Below, piece after piece: positions 18,072-24,696 of a DNA stretch of 44,139 nt (its first letter is position 1; the number at the start of each line of letters is the position of its first letter). Under the pieces are notes generated by a model that had not been told where the DNA came from, did not search any database, and worked only from the letters and a program-made list of their open reading frames with translations. This stretch comes from Chloroflexota bacterium (GTDB lineage Bacteria > Chloroflexota > Anaerolineae > Anaerolineales > Anaerolineaceae). Made by a program: the position numbers and the translations under genes. The stretch lies in assembly GCA_029265085.1 (NCBI GenBank), contig JAJUJY010000019.1, positions 1 through 44,139 of the forward strand. Reading direction: 5' to 3'.

Positions 18072-18142
18072 CTGGGGCGCCTGGATTCGAACCAAGATCC
18101 ACAGATCCAAAGTCTGGTGTGCTGCCGTTGCACCACGCCCCA
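18072..18142 (-). tRNA. trnQ: tRNA-Gln (anticodon TTG)
   Basis: A full cloverleaf can be drawn: 7-bp acceptor stem TGGGGCG/CGCCCCA, D arm GTGC-AACGGCA-GCAC, anticodon loop CTTTGGA with TTG at positions 34-36, a 4-base variable loop, and T arm CTTGG-TTCGAAT-CCAGG. The first pair U1-A72 and discriminator G73 are typical of tRNA-Gln. The 3' CCA is not encoded. The outermost anticodon-stem pair is a C-U mismatch. It reads CAA, and CAG by wobble. Confidence 0.96.
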
Positions 18143-18157
18143 GGGAAAGCGTCTTAT

Positions 18158-18186
18158 ATTTTAGCACAATTTTCCGCAGCAGTCAT
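18158..18186 (-). promoter_or_regulatory. Promoter of tRNA-Gln
   Basis: On the minus strand ATGACT (18181-18186) and TAAAAT (18158-18163) are separated by 17 bases, with an extended TG element (TGCTAAAAT). The start would lie about 9 bases before the tRNA. Confidence 0.55.
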
Positions 18187-18212
18187 CCCTAATTTTAAAA
18201 TTCACAAATAAT

Positions 18213-20120
18213 TTACTGCACGTCCTCGGATAAAGACGCCCATTCTGTCCAATGATCCTCTAAGGTTTGCTGCAGCCGCTGGTATTCTTCTCCCAGCCGC
18301 ACCACCTGGCCGGGATCTGCAGGCGGATTTTCCAACTGTTGGCTGACCAGTTTTAGATCCATCTCAATTTGTGTAATCTGCGTCTCCAGCGATTGAATCC
18401 GTTCCAGGCGTTTGCGCTCACTGTTTTTGGATGGGCCGCTGCGCTGGCGCGTTTGCGCCGGTCGATGCTCCCCGGATTCAGTCTCTTTGGCAGGCGCTGC
18501 GGCGGCTGTTTCTGCCTGGCGCGCCGCTTTATATTCGCTGTACGTGCCGTCAAACACCCGCAAAACGGTTTGGTCAGGGAAAACTTCCCAAACCTGGGTT
18601 GCCAGTGCATCGATCAAATAGCGGTCATGAGATACCAGCAGGATGGTCCCCTGGTAATCTGCCAGAATAGATTGGAGCATCTCTTGGGAGGGTAAGTCCA
18701 GGTGATTGGTCGGCTCATCCAACAGCAGCAGATTGGTGCCCTGCTGCGCCAGGCAAGCCAGTGCCAGCCGTCCCCGCTCCCCGCCAGAGAGCAAGCCCAC
18801 TTCCTTAAATACATCGTCCCCCGTAAAAAGGAATTTCGCCAGGTAATCGCGCACATCGGCAGGCAGCATGGTTGGGGCAACCGCCTGGATTTCTTCCATC
18901 AGGTTGTAGTTTGCATGCAAACCTTCGTGCGCCTGAGCAAAATAGCCAATGTTGAGACCAACTCCCAAGGTTACTTCGCCGCCCAAAGGCAGTATCTGCT
19001 CGAGCAGTGTTTTCAGGAAGGTCGTTTTTCCTGCACCGTTTGGGCCTAAGATTGCAGCGCATTCACCACGTTTGAGCACCAGGTCGGGCACATAAAACAA
19101 AGGACGGCCTTCATCCGCGTAGCCAATGCTGAGGTCTTTGGTACGCAGCACCAGGTCACCGGACCGGCCAACCGCCTGAAGCTGCATGCGCATTCGGCGC
19201 GGCTGCTTGGGTGGGGCAAGCCGGGCTTCTTCCAACATCCGCTCCAGTCGTTTACGGCGGCCTTGTGCCTGCCGGGTGTTCTGACCGGCAATATTACGCC
19301 GGATATAGTCTTCTTCTTTTTCAATAAACTCTTGCTGTGCCTGGTATTCTTCCAGCTGGCGCTGGTAATGCGCCTCGCGCTGCACCAGGTAAGCGGAATA
19401 GTTGCCTCGGTACACTTCCAGGGCGGGGGTCATTTCCCAGACCGTTGTGACCACTTGATCCAGAAAATAACGGTCATGCGAGACAATCAGCACCGCGCCA
19501 TCCCAATCCTTCAGGTAATTTTCCAGCCATTCCACTGCCGCAATATCCAGGTGGTTGGTTGGCTCGTCCAGCAGCAGCAAATCGGGGGAAGAGAGCAGCA
19601 GTTTGGCCAGCAGTGCGCGGGTCTTTTGCCCTCCGGAAAGCTGCCCCAGGGGGCGATTAAAATCAACCGTGTTAAAACCCAAACCAAAGAGGGTCTGGCG
19701 GATGCGATTTTCATAGGTGTAGCCGCCCAACAGTTCAAATTCGTGCTGCAAACGGCCGTAGGTCTCCAAAACCGCATCGCTATGGTCCTGGCTGCCCATC
19801 AACGCTTCCAGGCGCGCCAGCTCTGCCTGGCGTTTGATCAAATCCTCGAACACCGTCAGACATTCTTTCCACAACGTGCGCTCCGATTCCAGGCGCGCTT
19901 CTTGCGGCAAATACGCCATTCGCAGGCCGCGCGCGCGGTAAATCGAACCACTGCTCGGCTCATCATACCCCAACAACAACCGCAGCAGCGTGGTTTTGCC
20001 CACACCGTTGGGACCAACCAGGCCAATCCGGGCACGGTGCGGAATCGTTAAAGAAACGTCGCTGAAAATATCCGCCGCGCCAAATGATTTCGAGAGGTTG
20101 GTTGTCGTAAGTAAAGACAT
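18213..20120 (-). CDS. ABC-F family ATPase (translation-associated)
   Basis: A 635-residue soluble protein with two ABC ATPase domains and no membrane segment, the mark of ABC-F proteins, which bind the ribosomal E site and rescue or regulate stalled translation. Domain 1: Walker A GPNGVGKTT, signature LSGGQKTR, Walker B LLLLDEPTNHLD. The interdomain linker (about 235-300) is highly charged. Domain 2: GPNGAGKTT, LSGGERGR and a second LLLLDEPTNHLD. The C-terminus has a coiled coil (about 560-630), as in Uup and YfmR-type members. The start at 20120 (MSLLTTTNLSKSFG) is where the ABC fold begins; a longer frame upstream is not family-like. No good ribosome binding site is evident. Antibiotic resistance cannot be claimed from sequence. 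Confidence 0.9.
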   Translation of the reverse strand: MSLLTTTNLSKSFGAADIFSDVSLTIPHRARIGLVGPNGVGKTTLLRLLLGYDEPSSGSIYRARGLRMAYLPQEARLESERTLWKECLTVFEDLIKRQAELARLEALMGSQDHSDAVLETYGRLQHEFELLGGYTYENRIRQTLFGLGFNTVDFNRPLGQLSGGQKTRALLAKLLLSSPDLLLLDEPTNHLDIAAVEWLENYLKDWDGAVLIVSHDRYFLDQVVTTVWEMTPALEVYRGNYSAYLVQREAHYQRQLEEYQAQQEFIEKEEDYIRRNIAGQNTRQAQGRRKRLERMLEEARLAPPKQPRRMRMQLQAVGRSGDLVLRTKDLSIGYADEGRPLFYVPDLVLKRGECAAILGPNGAGKTTFLKTLLEQILPLGGEVTLGVGLNIGYFAQAHEGLHANYNLMEEIQAVAPTMLPADVRDYLAKFLFTGDDVFKEVGLLSGGERGRLALACLAQQGTNLLLLDEPTNHLDLPSQEMLQSILADYQGTILLVSHDRYLIDALATQVWEVFPDQTVLRVFDGTYSEYKAARQAETAAAAPAKETESGEHRPAQTRQRSGPSKNSERKRLERIQSLETQITQIEMDLKLVSQQLENPPADPGQVVRLGEEYQRLQQTLEDHWTEWASLSEDVQ

Positions 20121-20283
20121 GATTTTTCTGCGCTTTCCGGGGGGAAGTATACCATAACCCTTCCAACCAGTCTGTTGACGCTTTGCCTGGAATTCATTGC
20201 AGGAAATGAAAAGGGGCGAAGCCTCGCGCAGGCCCGGTTTTTCCCTGATCACACCCTCAGCACACCCGGCTGTGTAATGTGAT

Positions 20284-20313
20284 TTGACGATTTGTTATTC
20301 CTTCTAGTAAAAT
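20284..20313 (+). promoter_or_regulatory. Candidate promoter of the GAF histidine kinase
   Basis: TTGACG (20284-20289) and TAAAAT (20308-20313) are 18 bases apart; the ATG follows 22 bases later, after an AAGGG ribosome binding site. Confidence 0.6.
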
Positions 20314-20335
20314 ATGACCGGAAAGGGAAAATTTT

Positions 20336-22024
20336 ATGACCCCATCGCAGTTGACTCGCGAACAACTCGAAGAGCGGCTGTTAGCTTTGCAAAAGGCCAG
20401 CCTGGAATTGGTCCAGGATGTTTCACTGGAGTCGTTATTAGAGCGCATTGCCCGGCTGGCTTGCGAGCAAGCAGGCGCACAATTTTGTGCGGTGGGCGTT
20501 CTCAACAGCAACGGTGAACTCGAATCCTTCATTCCGGTTGGGATGACGGAAAAAGAACTCAGCCTGATGAAATTCCCGCCGCGCGGGTTGGGCTTGATCG
20601 GCGCGCTGATGCATGCCGATGCCCCCATCTGGCTAAAAAACATGATCGAAGATCCTCGTTCGGTCGGGTTCCCTAAGCACCACCCGGTGATGACCTCTTT
20701 CCTGGGGGTGCCCATCCGTAGAGTGGGACGCCAGCTTGGTCAGATCTACCTGACCAACAAAATTAACGGGGAAGAGTTTACCGCCGAAGACCAGCAAATG
20801 ATTGAAATGCTGGCCGCCTATGCGGCTGTGGCCATCACCAATGCGCGCATGTACAAAGAACTGCGCCAGCGCGACCGCATCCTCACCCGCCGCAACGAGA
20901 ACCTGGCCTTATTAAATGAATTAGCCTCCACCCTGGCCACCTCCGCGGATGTGGACCAGATCCTCGATAAAGCTGTTACACAGCTGCTGGATTATCTTCA
21001 AATCGAGGTAGGTGAATTTTACCTGCGCCAGGAAAGCAGCCGGATTCTGCGGCTGGTGCTTCACCGCGGGCATCTGATTAAAACACTCTGGCAAAAAGAC
21101 CAGTACGCCTGGGGCGAAGGAATTGTGGGCAAGATTGCCAAGAACAACCAGGCGCAATTGATTACTGTTGCCGGAGATAACAATACCGATATTCACCCGG
21201 AAGTCATTCAGGCAGCCTTTCACCAGATCGCCTGTCTGCCGGTAAACGGCCGGCAGGGCTTGCTGGGTGTGCTTTGCGTGGCTTCGCGCCACCCGCGCCC
21301 CCTGGACGAGCTGGAAATGCAGTTCCTGGCAACCATCTGCTCCTGGGTTGGAACCGCCGTTGAAAATGTGCGGCTGAATTTACAAGGCCGCCGGTTGGCA
21401 GTATTGGAAGAACGCGAACGCATCGGCATGGATCTGCATGACGGCATCATCCAATCCATCTACGCAGTCGGATTAACGCTTGAACACGCCCGCTTGCTGG
21501 TGAAAGAAGACCCCGCCGGTATGCTGCAGCGCATCGAGCAGGCCATCAGCGACCTGAACAGCACCATCCGCGATATCCGCGCCTATATCCTCGACCTGCG
21601 TCCGCGCCAGTTACACAACGAACCGCTGATGCAAGGAATCAAACGGCTGGTGCAGGAGTTCCGCGCCAACACCTTCTTGAATGTCAATTTACAAGGCCCT
21701 GCCGATAATTTTGCCAACTTACCGGATTCCCAATCGCTGGCGCTGTTTCACATCTGCCAGGAAGCCCTGGCAAATATTGCCAAACACGCCCGCGCCCGCA
21801 GCGTGGATGTGGTTCTCTGGCAATCTGCCGACCGGGTGTTGCTGGAAGTGCGTGATGACGGCACCGGTTTCGATACGGATAATATGCGCCTGACCATTGG
21901 CCACGGCCTTGCCAATATGCAGACCCGTGCCCGCAACGTCGGCGGCGATGTGGACATCTCCTCCGAAGCGGGTAACGGAACCACCATCATGGCCTGGGTA
22001 CCGTTCAACACCAATGAATCCTGA
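20336..22024 (+). CDS. Double-GAF sensor histidine kinase (NarL/DegS type)
   Basis: A soluble 562-residue kinase of the HisKA_3 family. Two GAF sensor domains (about 15-170 and 190-345) precede the dimerisation helix ERERIGMDLHDGIIQS with phospho-acceptor His368, then a HATPase domain (HICQEALANIAKHARA N box, VRDDGTGFD and GHGLANMQTRA G boxes). There are no membrane segments, so it senses a cytoplasmic signal. Members normally phosphorylate a LuxR-type response regulator, but none is adjacent, so it is an orphan here. It overlaps the next gene by 11 bases, indicating co-transcription with the UbiE/MenG methyltransferase. Confidence 0.91.
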   Translation: MTPSQLTREQLEERLLALQKASLELVQDVSLESLLERIARLACEQAGAQFCAVGVLNSNGELESFIPVGMTEKELSLMKFPPRGLGLIGALMHADAPIWLKNMIEDPRSVGFPKHHPVMTSFLGVPIRRVGRQLGQIYLTNKINGEEFTAEDQQMIEMLAAYAAVAITNARMYKELRQRDRILTRRNENLALLNELASTLATSADVDQILDKAVTQLLDYLQIEVGEFYLRQESSRILRLVLHRGHLIKTLWQKDQYAWGEGIVGKIAKNNQAQLITVAGDNNTDIHPEVIQAAFHQIACLPVNGRQGLLGVLCVASRHPRPLDELEMQFLATICSWVGTAVENVRLNLQGRRLAVLEERERIGMDLHDGIIQSIYAVGLTLEHARLLVKEDPAGMLQRIEQAISDLNSTIRDIRAYILDLRPRQLHNEPLMQGIKRLVQEFRANTFLNVNLQGPADNFANLPDSQSLALFHICQEALANIAKHARARSVDVVLWQSADRVLLEVRDDGTGFDTDNMRLTIGHGLANMQTRARNVGGDVDISSEAGNGTTIMAWVPFNTNES

Positions 22025-22721
22025 ATTAAACAGCCCCGATAAAGCCCGCTACGTTCAAAACATCTTTGAACGGATTGCTCCGCGCTACGATTTAATGAAC
22101 CGCTTGATGACCGGCGGGCAGGACATTGCCTGGCGCAATGAGGTGATCCAACGAGCGCGGCTGCAGCCCAGCGCTACCTTGTTGGATTTAGGCGCAGGCA
22201 CCGGCGACATTGCCCGAGAAGCCATGCGCCGCCACCCGGACTGCCAGGTTACCGCCGCCGATTTTACCCTGGGAATGATGCTGGCGGGCAAGCAGCGTGA
22301 ACCACTGCAGCCTGCCTGGGCAACTGCGGATGCACTGCGCCTGCCGTTCCCCGACCAAAGTTTCGATGCGGTTGTTTCCGGTTTTCTCCTGCGCAATGTA
22401 ACCGATATCGCCCAGGCGCTGCGCGAGCAGTACCGGGTACTCAAACCCGGCGGACATTTTGTCAGCCTGGACACCACCCGTCCGGTGCAATCGATACTGA
22501 CCCCCTTCATTCGCATTCATATGCGCTTTGTCATCCCGTTCTTGGGGACCCTCATCACCGGCCAGCGTGACGCTTATACTTATCTTCCCAGTTCCAGCGA
22601 GGCTTTTCTCAGTGCAGAAGACCTGCAGGCTCAGTGCCAGGCAGCCGGTTTTACCCATACCGGATTTCACCGGCGCATGTTTGGCACTATTGCCATCCAT
22701 TGGGGTGAAAAGCCAGCTTGA
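22014..22721 (+). CDS. ubiE: UbiE/MenG-type quinone C-methyltransferase
   Basis: A 235-residue SAM-dependent methyltransferase resembling UbiE/MenG, which methylates demethylmenaquinone (or the ubiquinone precursor) in the last steps of quinone synthesis. Family motifs: VQNIFERIAPRYDLMNRLMTGG near the N-terminus, SAM-binding LLDLGAGTGDIA, ALRLPFPDQSFDAVVSGFLLRN, and YRVLKPGGHFVSLD. The ATG at 22014 lies inside the end of the kinase gene (11-base overlap). Since no other quinone gene is nearby, the exact substrate is inferred from family only; menaquinone is likelier than ubiquinone in this phylum. Confidence 0.85.
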   Translation: MNPELNSPDKARYVQNIFERIAPRYDLMNRLMTGGQDIAWRNEVIQRARLQPSATLLDLGAGTGDIAREAMRRHPDCQVTAADFTLGMMLAGKQREPLQPAWATADALRLPFPDQSFDAVVSGFLLRNVTDIAQALREQYRVLKPGGHFVSLDTTRPVQSILTPFIRIHMRFVIPFLGTLITGQRDAYTYLPSSSEAFLSAEDLQAQCQAAGFTHTGFHRRMFGTIAIHWGEKPA

Positions 22722-22774
22722 AGCCGCAGCAAATCATCCTCCTCGACTGGTTTTTATGGTAGCATTGACGCGAT

Positions 22775-23512
22775 ATGGAAGAAGCACACCTGCAAAAAGC
22801 CGCCCTGCGCGGTGAACCCTCTTATGTCTGGCGCGCAGGCCAGGAACGCCGCCTGCAAATGATTCGCGAAGCCGCCGGTGAGCGCTGCCGCGGCCGTGTC
22901 TTTGAAAACGGAGTTGGTCTGGGGGCTTACCTGGCCCGGCTTGCACCGGATGCCCGCCAGGCACTCGGTTTAGACGTGGAACTGGAACGCACCCGCGAAA
23001 CGCGCAAACTGGTCGAACAGGTCATTTGCGGGGTTGGTGAGTTTCTCCCCTTTCCGGAAAACAGTTTTGACCTGATATTAAGCAACGAAGTCCTGGAACA
23101 CGTGCAGGATGATTATCTCGCCGTCAAAGAGATCGTGCGCACGCTCAAACCCGGCGGGCGGCTGGTGCTGTTTTGCCCCAACCGCGGTTATCCTTTTGAA
23201 ACCCACGGTATTTACTGGCGCGGCAAGTACAAATTTGGCAATATTCCGCTGGTCAATTACCTGCCCCGGCCCTGGCGCGACCGCCTTGCGCCGCATGTGC
23301 AGGTCTATACCCGCCGCGACCTGGAAAAACGTTTCTCCGGCTTACCGGTAAAATTCATCCGCCAGACAGTCATCTTTGGCGCGTATGATAATATCATTGC
23401 TCGCTTTGGCCCCGCCGGCAAGGTTTTGCGCGCCGTCCTGCAGGCTCTGGAACATTCTCCCCTGCGCATATTGGGCCTGTCGCATTTTTGGGTGGTCGAA
23501 AAAACGGCCTGA
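22775..23512 (+). CDS. Class I SAM-dependent methyltransferase
   Basis: A 245-residue protein with a Rossmann-type methyltransferase core. The glycine-rich SAM loop is FENGVGLGAYLA (about residues 43-54), the acidic residue ends LGLDVELE, and the later motifs are GEFLPFPENSFDLILSNEVLEHV and LKPGGRLVLFCPN. The C-terminal third has aromatic and basic residues that may contact the acceptor. The acceptor (lipid, sugar, quinone or other small molecule) cannot be told. It follows ubiE on the same strand after 53 bases and is probably in the same transcript, which ends at the hairpin at 23565. Confidence 0.8.
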   Translation: MEEAHLQKAALRGEPSYVWRAGQERRLQMIREAAGERCRGRVFENGVGLGAYLARLAPDARQALGLDVELERTRETRKLVEQVICGVGEFLPFPENSFDLILSNEVLEHVQDDYLAVKEIVRTLKPGGRLVLFCPNRGYPFETHGIYWRGKYKFGNIPLVNYLPRPWRDRLAPHVQVYTRRDLEKRFSGLPVKFIRQTVIFGAYDNIIARFGPAGKVLRAVLQALEHSPLRILGLSHFWVVEKTA

Positions 23513-23564
23513 AAATTATTCAAAACCGCACAGCCAACCGCAGATCCCATATAAAAACATCAAA

Positions 23565-23584
23565 CCCCCACAATCACGTGGGGG
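23565..23584 (+). terminator. Bidirectional terminator between convergent methyltransferase genes
   Basis: A 7-bp stem CCCCCAC/GTGGGGG with a 6-base loop, followed by CTTTGTTCTT on the plus strand and GTTTGATGTTTTT on the minus strand. Confidence 0.8.
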
Positions 23585-23623
23585 CTTTGTTCTTATCTCG
23601 CAAGCAAAACCAGGCTGAGTTTG

Positions 23624-24511
23624 CTACTCCTGCACCCGGAAGTCATAAATTCCATCTTGCACCGGATATGCGCGGCCGCAGGCCGGGCAGGTGACGGCAG
23701 GCGCAGCATCAGCCAGCGGGCCAAACCCACAGGCCGGGCAGCGGAAAAAGGAACCTTCTGACGCCGGTTCGGTTTGTCCTAGCGTCTTGCAGCGCACAAA
23801 CACACTGGGGCTGAGCTGCCACCAGCTGCCGGTAAGTTGTGCCAGACTGTCCATGCCGACCAGTAATTTTAAGGGCAGCAGCCGCTTCATCCAGCCAATC
23901 CGGAAATGAGAAACCGTAAGCTGCCGTTCAATCGCAAAACCAGCCAACTGCAGCCAGGTACGCACTGTGGCCGGGTGAAAATCAAAATTCAAAGCTGCAA
24001 ACTCGACCGGCTCCGGGCTAAAGGGATTCCAACTCTGCCGGCCAAGTGCAAAGCGCAAAATAGCTTTTACATTTTGTTTATTCGCAAACTCGAGGATGAA
24101 AATGCTGCCGGATTGCATCACCTGGCGCACCTGATCCAATACGCGGCGGGCATCTGCCATATGATGCAGCGTGCGAATCATCGTTGCACCGTCAAACAGA
24201 CCGCTCATAAACGGCAGCCGGTAGGCATCCGCGGCAACGTAAATATAGCGCCCATCACTGCCCAGGCGCTCGCGCGCCTGTTCAAGCTGAGTGCGGGAGT
24301 AATCCAGCAAGACAATCCGTTCAAAATTCTGGTAGCGGGGGGTATTCCGCCCGGCTCCAGCACCGATCTCCAGCATTAACTTGCCGCCTTCTGGCAGCAA
24401 GCGTTTTAATGCCACTGCTTCAACGGCATCCTCATAACTGCGTCCGCCCTGTTCCCAGAACGACTGCTGGTAGTCAGAGCCTTCATAATTACATATAGGG
24501 GGATTTTCCAT
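23624..24511 (-). CDS. SAM methyltransferase with C-terminal zinc ribbon
   Basis: A 295-residue protein. The N-terminal part is a class I methyltransferase (SAM loop MLEIGAGAGRN, then AADAYRLPFMSGLFDGATMIRTLHHM). The C-terminal 50 residues form a zinc ribbon with CPAC and CPAC pairs, ending AYPVQDGIYDF, resembling the small Trm112-like zinc domain that partners methyltransferases. The fusion suggests a self-contained version of that pairing, but the substrate is unknown. The start at 24511 follows AAGG at short spacing. A longer reading frame would run into the SRP RNA gene and is rejected. Genomic position directly after the SRP RNA terminator suggests transcription partly by read-through. 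Confidence 0.82.
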   Translation of the reverse strand: MENPPICNYEGSDYQQSFWEQGGRSYEDAVEAVALKRLLPEGGKLMLEIGAGAGRNTPRYQNFERIVLLDYSRTQLEQARERLGSDGRYIYVAADAYRLPFMSGLFDGATMIRTLHHMADARRVLDQVRQVMQSGSIFILEFANKQNVKAILRFALGRQSWNPFSPEPVEFAALNFDFHPATVRTWLQLAGFAIERQLTVSHFRIGWMKRLLPLKLLVGMDSLAQLTGSWWQLSPSVFVRCKTLGQTEPASEGSFFRCPACGFGPLADAAPAVTCPACGRAYPVQDGIYDFRVQE

Positions 24512-24540
24512 GGACCTTGATTTATTTCCAGTTAAAAAAT

Positions 24541-24649
24541 GCGTCCGGGCAGGTCTTCCGGCGGCGCCCAGAAGGGCCACCTTACCGCTGCTTCCTCTCG
24601 GACCTGACGGGGTTCGGCGGTTTCTGCCGCGCCGGTCCCACCCGGACGC
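24541..24649 (-). ncRNA. ffs: Small signal recognition particle RNA (4.5S type)
   Basis: This 109-base RNA folds into the long SRP hairpin. The ends pair over 9 bp (GCGTCCGGG with CCCGGACGC), and the apex carries the near-universal motif GTCAGGTCC-GAGA-GGAAGCAGC that binds Ffh. The tetraloop is GAGA rather than the E. coli GGAA; both are GNRA/GGAA-type loops compatible with Ffh. There is no Alu domain, so this is the short bacterial form. The transcript is followed by ATTTTTT. Together with Ffh and FtsY, encoded elsewhere, it targets membrane proteins co-translationally. Confidence 0.96.
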
Positions 24650-24655
24650 GGCTTA

Positions 24656-24684
24656 AGGATACCGCAGGTCGTGAACACTGTCAA
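24656..24684 (-). promoter_or_regulatory. Promoter of the SRP RNA
   Basis: On the minus strand a perfect TTGACA (24679-24684) and TATCCT (24656-24661) are 17 bases apart. The predicted start, about 7 bases past the -10, falls at 24649, the deduced 5' end of the SRP RNA. It begins 12 bases below the stop end of the upstream membrane protein gene. Confidence 0.75.
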
Positions 24685-24696
24685 CCACTTGCTGCT

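Noticed and set aside
24512..24580. An upstream start for the zinc-ribbon methyltransferase
   Set aside because: It would place coding sequence inside the SRP RNA, and the extra residues do not fit the fold.
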